Of a stretch of 64,000 nucleotides of DNA, positions 33,901 through 44,486 are shown piece after piece. The DNA is taken from the NCBI GenBank assembly GCA_028641055.1, contig JAPCYS010002482.1, forward strand, positions 79,944 to 143,943, given 5' to 3'. The position numbers and the translations under genes were made by a program. This DNA is from Alopecurus myosuroides. Lineage: Eukaryota; Streptophyta; Magnoliopsida; Poales; Poaceae. The notes beneath the pieces were generated by a model. The model searched no databases and was not told the DNA's origin. It was given only the letters and a program-made list of their open reading frames with translations. Every line of letters starts with the position of its first letter. The stretch's first letter is position 1.

Positions 33901-36271
33901 CAAGATACTTTTCATCACTGGCATTAACAATGGAGATTAGGCCTAAAGACGGATATTTATGATTATGCATTAAAAAATAAGCCATTATCTGATCGTGCAT
34001 TACCATTTTTTTATTAATCAAAAATTTCCTCCATTCAATCTTGAAGCAAAAATGCATAGGATACATCTCGCATTAAGATTTTTTTTCTGACTTTTTTTGC
34101 ATTGAGTATTCTTTCCTCAACCAATCTGTATCTAGAAGCAAAATCATAGGCACGTACAACATTTCTGTATCTAGAAGCAAAATCATTGAGCATTTTCTGA
34201 CTTTTTTTGCATTGAGTATTCTTTCCTCAAATTCTTAAGAAGTTAATCAAACAAAAAGTGATTTTTAGTATCACAGTTTCATGCATGTTCCACCCCAGAT
34301 CGTGCATGTTTCATCACAGATTCAATAAAGAATCAATAAGAATCCAATAATTTTTTTCTATGTCATCGCAGATCCAAAATGATTCGTGGACTGAAGTAGG
34401 CTACAAACAAAAAATAGAAAAAGAAGAAAAAAAAGGGAAGAACAAAGGGAAACTGCTTGGGGCACTCTTAAGTCCAGATCGGTTCTCCCTAGAAGTGCAT
34501 ACAAGCCCAGATCCAGGATCTCATTTTTAATGGATCTTAACAAACATCAAAAAAAAAATCTACAGAACTTGAATGGATCTAAAAAATCAAGGGAAAAAAG
34601 AAACGAGGCGCTCAGAGATGAACGAGGGGGAGGGTCAGCGATCCAATTGCTTCCTCCCAGCGCTGGAACTCAGATCCGTGGCTATTCCAAGCTCTGTTGC
34701 TGCCTCGAGCTTGCGGACGCCTTGGAGGAGCTCCTAGGCCGGTTCCCTTCGACCGGGCCGCGGTGGTGGCCAGATCCCGTGGACCGGGTGGCGGTGGAGT
34801 CGGCTAGCTCGCCTCGATGGGGTGGTGATGGAGGTCGGCGCCGTCGGCTCCTGCGCGCGCGGCCACGCCGACCGAGTCGCGCTCGTGGAGATGGAACCGG
34901 CCCCGTCGCTTCAGCTCCGTCCACAGAGCACCACGGGACAGAGGGTGAGGCCAGCCGGGGATGCGCCTCCTCAGCTCCGGTCACACGCAGACGCCGAGCC
35001 GTCGAGGGAGAGGCGCCGCGTGCCTGGCCGCCGGCCCGCGCCGTGCGTGCCTGGCCGCCGGTCGCCGACGCTGCCTCCCCGTGGCCCCATCCACGGCCGG
35101 TGGCCACAATGGACACGGCTCTTCCCTGCCGGCCGCCCTCTTCGCCTGAGAAGGTTGTGGTGGAGGTGGGAGGCGCAGCATAGGGTTCCGGATCCTGGGG
35201 TCGAAGGTGGAGGTGGGAGGGCGCAGGTGGAGGGAGGTGGGCGGCCGGGGGTGGGGGGGGGGGGATGATTAGGTTTAGTGCGTATCCGGTCCAATTAGTT
35301 TCTATATATAGGGGGGTCGTTCTACCTTTTTTCCAAAGTGTAAGGACCTTTTTGCAAAATATCGCAGCGACCGTCGGATGTGAAATAGACGTACACGATA
35401 GTCGGTGGAGATCCTTGTGATAGTGGGAAATCCACTCTCATGCTAACTAGATTAGTTTGGTTGGTGTCTTCACAAGTCTAGACAGGAATGCACACACAAG
35501 TTACAAAGAAAAAATATATCATTATATTTTCCGCAAAAGGTATTTAGCATTTATTCTTTGCTATTTTCAGAAACATAATCATAAATTTTTCATAGATATA
35601 TTTAGAAATGTGTCTACGTGTAAATTATCCAAATAAAGATAACACGTCATGTGTTTTGCAATAAAGTAAACTGAACGCAATTTTTTCTCTTTAACATAGA
35701 AGGAACGTTTAATAATATCAACATACTAAAGAGATGTGAGGGCCACAAGTGCTAGTTAACAAAAAAATCGAACTTACCCATGTCTGAATATGATTGAACA
35801 ATTGGCTTTTACTGCCATCAAATCGCACAGCGTCGAGTTCTTTGTTTCCATCTTCGCATTCCTCTATCTCTCCTCCTTCACAATGGTCTTCTGCTGATGA
35901 TCCAAGGCACTATTGGTAGGAAATTGTCAGTCAGAAGTTGGTCTGAGCATTTTTAAGAGAAATATGTAAGAGAAAGTACAGTGTCTTAATATATTACTAC
36001 CACTCGTGTTTCGTTACTTCGCTTTTAGACAAGCTTATGGATTGTCAAAGCACTGAGGCACTGTGTCCGAATGAGTTCCATATAATGTAGTGGCTTGAAA
36101 GATAATTAGTGTTCGCATCCCCTGTTCTTTAATGGAATGGGAGGTGTTGTCCATTATATGCAGAAGCCCAGATAAACGTACAACAGGGGAGAGTATTTGG
36201 GAGATATCCGACGAGGAGGGGCTCCATGTCCGAGAGAGGAACTCCATTGCCTGCTCAGGGATCACCGACAT
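23367..36271 (-). CDS. VAN3-binding / FORKED-like protein with an 11.4-kb intron
   Basis: Proposed exons (minus strand): 36271-36182, 35909-35778, 24355-23844, 23731-23618 and 23524-23367; all introns are GT-AG. Exon 1 gives the family N-terminus [19 protein letters not shown]. Exon 2 gives a 44-residue acidic linker ([17 protein letters not shown]) and joins in phase 0. Exon 3 holds the auxin-canalisation (DUF828) domain with [18 protein letters not shown] and [17 protein letters not shown]. Exons 4-5 hold the PH-like domain, ending [10 protein letters not shown]. Related proteins act with the ARF-GAP VAN3 at the trans-Golgi in vein patterning and auxin-carrier traffic. The coding length would be about 334 residues. 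One surplus base in the CCC run at 24336-24338 breaks the frame at the start of exon 3. The alternative is that the 3' block is a separate gene starting at 24351; the exon 1-2 match and the phases argue against that. Confidence 0.72.
24534..24571. mobile_element. 38-bp Stowaway remnant (paired ends only)
   Basis: ctctctccgttcaa and its complement ttgaacggagggag flank a 10-bp loop, with TA on both sides. Either a deletion left only the two terminal repeats, or this is a minimal hairpin. It lies 180 bp upstream of exon 3 in the giant intron. Confidence 0.7.
24572..25988. other. Intron sequence, nothing recognised
   Basis: AT-rich sequence with no coding frame, terminal repeats or long tandem units that I can support. 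The two small ORFs near 25300-25530 overlap each other and show no family resemblance. Confidence 0.5.
26905..27310. mobile_element. 406-bp TIR element (MITE-like), GC-rich
   Basis: The ends tagctggctaaacggac (26905) and gtccgtttggccagcta (27294-27310) are inverted repeats of 17 bp with one mismatch. TA flanks both sides; alternatively the target is agct. The interior carries repeated ggcacg / cgggcc words familiar from grass repeats. It is nested in the candidate CACTA element. Confidence 0.65.
27503..27561. repeat. (AT)n microsatellite
   Basis: About 28 AT units with a single interruption. It is immediately followed by an unclassified insertion-like segment starting gggtagcgctat. Confidence 0.95.
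27562..27924. repeat. Unclassified AT-flanked repeat segment
   Basis: The segment begins gggtagcgctatttgacacccagggtgcagaa-like text and ends gtgggtgcaaaataagtattcttcacc. The motifs gggtgcagaatagttattct and gggtgcaaaataagtattct recur in direct order at the two ends. It lies between two AT microsatellites, which suggests insertion into, or expansion from, an AT target. Confidence 0.4.
27925..27983. repeat. (AT)n microsatellite
   Basis: About 29 uninterrupted AT units; a shorter run follows at 28027-28040. Confidence 0.95.
28690..32335. repeat. Three diverged copies of a repeat of about 500 bp
   Basis: Copies start near 28700, 31355 and 31768. Shared landmarks in order are accaagttca (tgtcc), gcacaaacatg, gaatttgtgcccgttt or its variants, a tgtgtgataggatgt-type segment, gatccataagggtgtt, gcacctccttttgaaa and ggactccttttagg. 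There are no coding frames. They resemble interior repeats of grass CACTA elements. Confidence 0.55.
30297..30346. repeat. G-run with potential G-quadruplex
   Basis: A run of 17 G is followed by repeated tgggg blocks, giving well over four G-tracts on the plus strand. In the VAN3-binding-like gene (minus strand) this is the template strand of the giant intron. Confidence 0.9.
32336..34080. other. Intron sequence, nothing recognised
   Basis: AT-rich, without supported ORFs, terminal repeats or RNA genes. It is part of the giant intron. Confidence 0.5.
34085..34232. repeat. Local interlaced duplication
   Basis: ttctgactttttttgcattg occurs at 34086 and 34194, and ctgtatctagaagcaaaatc at 34126 and 34166. 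Two overlapping duplications produced an A-B-B-A pattern of blocks within 150 bp. Confidence 0.8.
34600..35270. repeat. GC-rich island, probably transposon-derived
   Basis: About 670 bp of high GC is open in several frames on both strands, as GC-rich DNA tends to be. No conserved domain is recognisable in any frame (Ala/Arg/Pro-rich only). A short poly-G (35248-35262) and a familiar repeat flank (aaaatatcgcagcgaccgtcgg-like) follow. I treat it as noncoding. Confidence 0.4.
35778..36271 (-). CDS. VAN3-binding-like gene, exons 1-2 (N-terminus and acidic linker)
   Basis: ATG at 36271 starts [17 protein letters not shown]; the donor CCTGTT|gtacgt is at 36181. The 272-bp intron ends in ccaatag, and exon 2 (35909-35778, 44 codons) ends in the strong donor TGG|gtaagt. 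The peptide pattern (P-E-x-x-MEFLSR-x-WS, then an acidic linker) matches the N-terminal layout of VAN3-binding/FORKED proteins as I know it. Nothing else on this strand for 11 kb continues it except the 24-kb exon block. A short upstream ORF (36348-36262) overlaps the start codon. Confidence 0.75.
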
Positions 36272-37305
36272 CTCTTCGCACTTGGGACGCCGCGACGACA
36301 ACTTCTGCTTGCGACGGATACCCGTCTTTTGCGTATCGAGATCTGCATGCTCTCTGCCTGCTTTGGATATTTAGCAAATGATCACTGCTGTATCTAGGAA
36401 ATAAGAACATGCTGGTAGAGATGCTCTAACAGTTTTGCTGAAACATGTAGCTTGGGTAACATGCATGCTGACTACAAAAAGGGGGAAAAATCCTGTCATA
36501 AGATGCAGTTGTGCAAAAGATACAAGCAGTGCCACCTATCTATGGATTTATACGAGATATATTATAATACGATTATGCCACCTATCTATGGATATTATAT
36601 TTTGTGCAGAGCTTAAACAATTAAAGTACTGCAGTATATTTTATGTGAAGGGTACGAAGCAAGGAGGAAAGTTTCATCACCATTTCACAGGACAAGGAGT
36701 GGCATAGCTGGAAGGACACCGTCCCAAACTCTACTCCTCTCCTCAAGTTCTCCATTTATCGCCTGGCGTGAATCGGACCTTGCCTAAAGATTTTACAGAA
36801 CCCGTTTGATAAATGAGAATGGAGTAACGAGAGCTCAAATATCATGACTAATACTGCCTTATTTGTAACAGTGCCAAGTTCTTATCGTCCACTAAATGTT
36901 TTCGGTTTTCCCATGCATGCTACTATGTTTAGATTTCCAGTGATAAAGTACATCTCAATAAAAGAATGCAAGTGTTAATCAGATAACCTTGTAGATTATC
37001 TCAACGCTGTATAGCATGAGAAAACATTTATTGGACAAGAACTTGGCTCTGAGTCACCTGACTAAGGCAGTATTAGTCTGGAACTAGGCTATTAGTCTAC
37101 AATAACTTCAAAACAAGAAGAATATAGCAGACAGTAGCTTTTTGTGGATACCTAGGAGGATCTAGATATAAATATTATAATTAAGAAGAATATGCACTGG
37201 TCTTCTACAAAGAAGCAAAATAAGAAGAGGAGGAAGTACAATAGAAGTAAGCAGTTAACAAGGATCTTAGCCTGAAAGATCGATACGCACTTGAGAGAGG
37301 GAAGG

Positions 37306-37373
37306 ACTTACCTTACTTGGAAGCCCTGGATGCACTGATGTTGTGACACCTGCGTTGGTTCAAGTATTTATAT
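37306..37373 (-). promoter_or_regulatory. TATA box and noncoding first exon of the VAN3-binding-like gene
   Basis: On the minus strand tataaata (37373-37365) is followed about 30 bp later by a short candidate leader exon that ends in the strong donor aag|gtaagt at 37312/37311. A matching acceptor (ccaaagcag) lies at 36358, 86 bp before the ATG. The 5' UTR intron would be about 950 bp. No protein evidence bears on this; it rests on signal quality and position. Confidence 0.5.
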
Positions 37374-38371
37374 CCCAAGCTCATACTAAAAAAAAGTTAG
37401 TCGCAAACGGCGATCGCACTGCAGTAGCAGCAAGTAAGTGTATTCTAGTATTATAATCGCCAACACTGAATGAGCCATGTTGCTCTTATAATACAGCTGA
37501 AACTGTCTTCGTTTCGACTTCCGGTTGGCCGAACCCAGAATATCTCCTGCTCGATAAGAGTAGTGAACTGCAAAAAGGGACACATTTCACAGTGCTTCGA
37601 GTACAGTAGGTCTGAATTGATGTGGATGAGACCGAGGAAATGGTCCGATCATGGCAATTTGGCAAGATGTTACGCCCAAGGTTTAAGGTGGTAAGTCAGG
37701 GTGGGTTTCAAGGCGAGGGCGATCAGTGTGGCTGCACATGGTTTATGATTACGTTTCAATAAAAAACCATTGATGGTACATGAGAATGGAAAATGTGTGG
37801 CGCCGCACCGCATGTTACCGTAAAAGAGGAAGTGTATAAGTGTAGCATAATACGGCGCCCAAAAAAAAGTGTGGCATAATACGATAGATTGTAGTCGTCA
37901 GGCAGTTTGATATTCGGTATTAGCACAGCAGCGTTGTTCCATTCAGCCGGGACTGGACCGCCATTTTTTTTTTGAAGCGAGGGCTGGACCGCCATTTAAA
38001 TCCGCAAAGACTTCGGTTTTAACTTTGTCCCACACATCATGTAGAATATCGTAAGCATACCGTAGGGACCCAGTGACTTCATGTCCCCAATGTTGTGGAG
38101 TACCTCAGTAATTTTTTCTTGGGTGAAAGTTAATTAAGCACATCGTTCATACAATCTCTGAGATGGCCGCGATACCCGCTTGCCATATAGTGATGGATTC
38201 CGCTCGCACCGACCGCATCATGTGGCACCTCCCCTCTCACAACCACACCCCACTCACCGAGGACGAGAAAGGTACCAGCAGCTGCTGTGGTATGCCAATG
38301 CGGGTGCAAACTCAGCTGCCGTTGGGAGTGTTTAGGATATAACAGCGGTAACGGCTGCTGCTAATGCCATT

Positions 38372-39480
38372 AGAGCAACTCTAGCAGATCCTGCAAAATT
38401 TCATACCGCAATGGCGCGGTGTGGTGTCTGTCCAACCAGATCCTGTAAATTATGTATAGTAAATATATACTACGGTATGGTATGGGGTTTTGCTAAGTAT
38501 ATGGTGCATATCCCGTAAAAACAAGGTTTTTTTTTAATTTCATGTGAATATGTATCTATACTCAAATTGATCTTTAATTTCATACAAAGATAAATTTAAA
38601 TTAACTAATGTTTTAACATCACAATACAACAATAACTCGAACTACAATAATAATCAAATTACAACAATAAACCACTAACAAATTATTTTGAATCTAGAGA
38701 ATGGTTCAAATCACACATACTCAACTAAAACAATAATGTGAGATCTATTCTTATAAATTTTTGGCTGATGCTCAATGATATCATCACGAAGCTAGGTATG
38801 CGAATCCCGATTTTTGATTTTTAATCATCTGGTGTGTCTCAAGAAATGTTTGGATCCGATCCGGGTTTCACACGACTATCAACATTGTCATAGTCGAAAT
38901 CTAGGTTCAAATACCGACGAGGTTTCACATGGCTATCAACATTGTCGTAGCCGAAATCTAGGTTCATATTCAATGACCATGTTATAAAGAAGCACACAAT
39001 CAGTGATGGTATTTATGAGGGGTTGTTTGTCCCAATAACGAGCAGGACGTCGAACAATAGCAAACCAAGCTTATAACACACTGAAATCTCTCTCTCCCTC
39101 TCAATGTTCTTTGAACAAGTTTCTTGACAAGCAGCAAATTGAGCTTGTTTTTACCTTGTGGATTTGAGACGGTCTTCATAAATGTTGACCATGAAGGATA
39201 TATGTTGTCAGCTAGATTGTAGCGCATGATATATGCATGGCCATTGACGTTTTTAAGTTGTAAGCCAGAGCGTCACCATTTGCAAGTCTAGCAAACATAC
39301 GAGATCTCCGCAAAACATTGATATCATTAAGAGATCCCGACAAACAAAAAAAAAAAACGATGCCGTACCACAAGTCTTTGGAGGCAACTCTTTATTCTAC
39401 AAAATCACTTTGACTATGCACAATGTTTCTCTATCAGCCTTTGTCTTCCAACAATATGTTAGTTTGGCGCCTCTCAATCG
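38372..39480 (-). pseudogene. PIF/Harbinger transposase remnant
   Basis: Minus-strand peptides match HARBI1-like DDE transposases. GSLNDINVLRRSRMFARLAN lies near 39300. After a frameshift comes YNLADNIYPSWSTFMKTVSN (39220-39160), the plant Harbinger motif YxLADGIYPxWxTFVK. A segment ending the domain (KKLVQRTLRGRERFQ) follows. Stops and shifts show it is dead. The left end of the element may be ttagagcaactctagcag at 38369, which matches the TTA target and GAGCATCTCCAACAG-type terminus of this superfamily. It lies about 1 kb upstream of the VAN3-binding-like promoter. Confidence 0.8.
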
Positions 39481-40552
39481 TGTGCCTTCATGTAATCTGA
39501 ACCTATGCTTTGACTTATCTAAGGTTTTATTTCCGTTTAACTATTCCATGTGAATTCCGCTACTATGTAAACTATGATCCACCATGTTATTGGAAAGAAC
39601 CTTCGTGTTTATCCTTACCCGGTAATATATTACACATATAAATTCCATATGTAACATGTATAATCTAGATGTCATCTATGTTGCCACTTATGACATAATG
39701 TGTCCTAAGGGTCCGATAAGAAAGCAACATAATGTTGATTTGAGTGACGATATCTGTAACTATCACTTATGACCTACAATAGCACTTCCAGTTTTACAAC
39801 TACAACCTTTCAACACAGTTTGCCATATCCAATTGCCATCTGTTTAACCGGCAATCGCGTGGCAAGTCCACATATAGTTTTTATTGATTAGATGATATCA
39901 GGTCCGAGTGCCACGGTGAGAAAAGCCCATAACAACCAAAAACTCTCCTTCAGCTCCCCAGTCCAGTGATGCTTTTATTTTTCAAATCCCGAAAATCATA
40001 TTTATAAGTTTTAAAAATCTAGAAAAATCTCTATATAGTCAATAATATATCATACAAACATGAAAACTTGCAACGATTTTTTATTTTGACCTACACAAAA
40101 ATGATAAAACATGATCAATTTTGGAGTTTGGAAAATACACACGGTTTACTATACTTAGTTCCATACTCTTTCAGTTTTTTGTAGCTCGAACTACAAGTAT
40201 TTCAAATTGAGGTTTTGCACTTTTGTAGCGTACTCCATTGACTACATCCAGATTTTTATGAACTCGTAAATATGATTTTTAAGTTTTTTTACAATAAAGA
40301 ATCGCTCCTGAGCCAGAAATTCCTACTCACCAACAACATATATATTCACACAACCAAATATGTACCTACCATGTCACTTCCCTCTCTCTCTCACACACAC
40401 AACAAAGAGGAAAGATGAAAGCCGACAAGTATACCCGACATGCCACAGCCTGATCAATACATAGTTAGAACAAAACAAATCCCGAAGTTAGAGTCGAGAG
40501 CACTACTAAGAACTACTATACGTACAAACATAGGCGACACTTCGACATGTTG
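39481..40552. other. Intergenic, nothing recognised
   Basis: AT-rich DNA with a few phrases familiar from Triticeae repeats (near 40100-40280). No supported gene. It contains the 3' flank of the RVE-like gene. Confidence 0.45.
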
Positions 40553-43500
40553 CTACAGCTCCACACTCAAGAGCCCCGATTCCATTCGGACACTCTCCGT
40601 GCTGTCAGCAATGTAGTACAGTACTTCTTTCCTCATTTGCTCGTTACCCTGTAGAGAGATTCACATGCTTAGTGAAAGAGGCAATATTCCGAGCACGAAC
40701 CGACACTCCTTGCTCAGAATATGAGTGAACAGAAGTTACTTGAGTGGAAGGTGAAGAGCGGTAGTTAGCCCCAGATCTCCTATGCTTTCATGCTTGACTT
40801 GGTCCAGGCCGCTAGCCATGCGACGAGAGCAATTTCCTCTGCAAGCAACAGTTGGGGATAAACATGGTGCACTATGACAAATTTTTTCCGTCAAAGATGC
40901 ATTGCTGCAAATTAGGGTACACAAAATAGCTAGACAGCAAGTTCTGTCAGCGACTTCGTTTACAACACATCTAGACAGTTACATTGTCTCACAAAATAAT
41001 TATCAAAAGCAAACGACATCAAGACAAAAAAAAGAATCTGAGTACTTACATGTTCCTCAAAGTTTGGGCTAGACATGTTCATCGACAGATTTTTCATCAG
41101 TAGCAATGCCTGAAGATCAGCCCATACAAAGATCACTATAACTAAAATCTAAATAGTTAGGCAGCAAAAGCTAGCTCACTAACAATATGTACCAGCTAAC
41201 AGAATGAACAAAGTAAGCATCCGAAAATGCTGTGCACAAATTGATACAAAAAGTACTACTCACTCCGTCTCATATTAATTGTCTCAAAGTTGGACAAAAA
41301 TAGATGTATCTAACACTAAAATATGACTAGATACATCCACTTTTGTCCAACTTTGAGACAATTAATATGAGACGGGGAGTAACATGTTTGGGCCAAGTCC
41401 ATAGCATTTATAAGAACCACAACAACTAAGATATTGAACAGCCCACAGAATCCAGCTGTCTGAAATAGCTTCCTAGGTTTTCATGTTCACACTGACACGT
41501 CTGACACTACTGGGATTTCACTAAACATGCAAACACAATGTCCTGGCATTCATGCTTGCAGAAAGTAATAATAGTTTGTAACAGGACAGATGAATTAATT
41601 CTGAAGGGGAGATAAGCAAATGACATACTGTTTCAGCATCAATAGGATCCATCTCTCTCAACTTCTGCAAATGTCCACTTGTATCTGGATCAAATATGTT
41701 TCCAAGAAAGTTGTATACTTGAGCAAAGTCTGGCATGGCTGCAAGTTCACCAGAACAGAACATGTCAGAACTGGAACAGATGAACCAAATAGCAAAATAC
41801 AGTGATTAATATCAAGGACATCAGAGGGTGATATGAAATAACAGCATGTCATCCCTTTTTAATAATTCAACAAGATAATAACAGCATGTATCATCCAGAC
41901 ACAAAGAGCATTATGGTAACTTGTAGAATCTGAAGGACAGAACAAAGGTAAAACAAATGTAGAAGACTCTAACAGGGTTAAGCAGCTAAAATCATACTGA
42001 AATCGTTTTAACAAAAAAATATAGCACCTAGAGTTAGCAAAGAAGACCCATATGACTGCCTTTTACCCAAAATAGGATTGAACTGGCCCGAGCTTGTTAG
42101 TCACAGACATTCCACGCCTTGTAAAGGCACCTAAGAGCAGATCAACTTGAAGGAGGCGAGGAGCTTTACTTTTGAGGGCTTAAAACTTAAGCTCACAGCA
42201 AGCTTTCAGTTTTACCAATGACATTCTGATTTATCCTTTAGAGATCTTTGCACCAAATCACATATTTATCCCCTGCGTTAGACTACTTAAATTTTTATAC
42301 GAAAATAGATCCTTAAGTCTGTATGTGACATGGGAGGATCCTACAGTCATATCAAAATATCAAGTGTCCAACATGTTAAGTACCCTGATGCTATGAGCAA
42401 GTGTGATAGCACGCGCAAGTGCCACTGCATCTATAGTTGGCATGAATCAGTAGCGCAACAGAAACATTTATGAGGTTACTAAATAACGACATAAAAAAGA
42501 AAGCTGCAAAATAAGCTGAAAACAAGACGGCAGAGTCAGTAAGTCATGAAGAGGCCCTAGTACCCGAAAAAAAGAAGAGGCCCTAGCAACCAATAATCAC
42601 TTGAGCTAATTCCAGCCATTTTTTTATTTTCGATTTCAAATGTAGCCGGCAAAATATGTAAATAAGAAGAGGCCCTAGCATGGGCCATCAAATTTAACCA
42701 CAATATGAGTTAATAATATGGCAAGTTAACCACAATACATCCATTTTGGAAGTATATTTTGAATCAGGTTGCCTTGCATGGGCCATCAAATCAGAATGTG
42801 CCTGACTGGACAGCAGTTTAACAAGTGGAACAGAATTTGCACACATCATTCATTCTCATTACATCTAAGATAACTAAATGAATTCAGCATCGCTACAACA
42901 GTTGCGACAATAGGGTTGTGAATTGTATGACCGTATGCTGTACAAAAAGAAGCTCACCACGCAGTGCTGGAAGTACAATTTCTTGGTCAATCGCGTCAGA
43001 ACTTGGCCAAATTCCAGATTGGCTCTGCATGCTACTAGAGCAATTATTTGCCCCACCTGAATCTGTTGCATCCTAAACAAGTTAGAATGCCCTTCCAAAT
43101 ATTGAGCATAGATAGAATTTACGGTAATTAACACAATCATAAACCTTGTGGATGCCTTGGGCTAAAACATTGGGTAATAACATTGTCACAGGAAGGAAAT
43201 GCATCGTTTGCACTTGGGTTTGTAGCAACAGTAAATGCATCCGTAGGTAACACATCCTTCCTCGATGATATGAGAATCTTGTTGTGGCAAGAGACCTTTA
43301 GCGGCTGCAGGATTGCAAAGACATCTAGTTAGGCCTATTTTTTTATCACAAAAATGTTCATGCTAGTTAGAAACAGGTTGAAAACACTTGCCCTTTTTGA
43401 GGCTTTATGTGGGTACGGATGTGCCGCCTTCCTCTTTGGCCTAGGTGGGGGCAGATGTTCGCCTGTTCCGTTCTTTTGAACCTTCAAAAAGTGCTTCTGG

Positions 43501-44486
43501 GCATGGCTCCTGATCTGTTAAAATAACTGTTTTTTAGATCATCGTTTAGTTCGTCAGACGCAAACAATCAACAAAGGAGCAAGTCCATCTAGTTACTGGA
43601 ACATATTTTTTCCAGACGATAACCAAATAAACATATCTTTTCAGATGATAACCAACTAAACATCATAGTGAAGCAAAAGTCGAGGGCAGAACAGAGCATA
43701 CATATATATACCTGTATTACTGTTTTGGAGCCAACAAATGCCTCAATCTTTCTCCAGTCACGATCGAACCTGTTACCCAAACAGAAGACGAAGAAATATA
43801 ACTAATCAAGATAGACTATGGATACATTTCAGTCGAGACACGAGCTGCTCGAGGAGCATCCTTAAGCATTACAGCACTCATTTGCTGCACGCGTATTATC
43901 CGAACTTATTAGATAATTTCTACCCAGATCTTAATGTTAACACGAGGCGACGGTGTGTCGATCCAATGTCCACGTCATTCGTCACAACTTCAGAAAGTGA
44001 AACCATACAATGACTATGGTTGGTACTAACTGATAATTTAAGGAGACACTGGTATCGAGCACCCTCCTCGCCCACCTGACAAGTCTGCAAACAGAGTTCG
44101 CAACTTGTGATCGAGATTCCAAACTGGGCAACTAGTTAGTATGGAGAGAATGGATCCTGAAGTCGCTGATCCAACACGACGATCGACGCGGATCACATAT
44201 TCACCGGCGCGATCCTGATCGATCGGCCTACACCGAGCGAGCTCGATCCCGAAAACCAGCAGACAAGGGTGGACCTACAGTTGAGGCAGAGATCGTGCTT
44301 CGATCGGAGCTTCTCCTAAGGTCGGGCGAAACTCACATGTGCAGCGCCTCGATAAACTTGTCGTGCTCCGGGTCGGTCCAGCTCTCGCGCAGCTTGGTTA
44401 TGGTGTATGGCTTCCTCACCCGCGCCGCCTGGTCCTCCTCGCCGCCTCCGCCGCCGCGCCACCACCGACGAGTCCAGCGCCATCAT
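40553..44486 (-). CDS. REVEILLE-type MYB transcription factor (RVE6/RVE8 clade)
   Basis: Proposed exons: 44486-44337, 43769-43712, 43514-43388, 43304-43145, 43072-42958, 41738-41629, 41109-41050, 40838-40740 and 40648-40553. The single MYB repeat is split over exons 1-3: [35 protein letters not shown] and [16 protein letters not shown], followed by the Pro-rich [12 protein letters not shown]. The clade-specific C-terminal domain is in exons 6-7: [25 protein letters not shown] and [17 protein letters not shown]. Relatives bind evening elements in clock gene promoters in the nucleus. Single-base shifts are seen in exon 1 (the ATG frame does not reach the MYB frame), exon 4 (near 43242) and exon 8 (TAG at 40814-40812, with the natural continuation in the next frame). 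The signature SHAQKYF reads SHAQKHF. Identity is certain; intactness is not. Confidence 0.85.
41259..41379. mobile_element. Stowaway MITE, nearly perfect hairpin, in an RVE intron
   Basis: 121 bp with TA on both sides. The left arm (ctcactccgtctcatatt...) and right arm (...aatatgagacggggag) are complementary over about 50 bp each around a short loop. It lies in the intron between the sixth and seventh exons of the RVE-like gene, so its hairpin is transcribed. Confidence 0.92.

Noticed and set aside
34530..35294. Several 100-217-codon ORFs on both strands
   Set aside because: GC-rich island with all frames open; no conserved motif and repeat-like flanks.
38150..38345. Short frame containing RTDRIMWHLPSHNHTPLTED
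   Set aside because: Fewer than 60 codons, no match I recognise, no splice partners identified.
43388..43392. GC-AG intron at the end of RVE exon 3 (AGG|GCAAGT)
   Set aside because: It keeps one downstream frame open, but the canonical GT donor four bases later gives the more family-like continuation with a single shift in exon 4.
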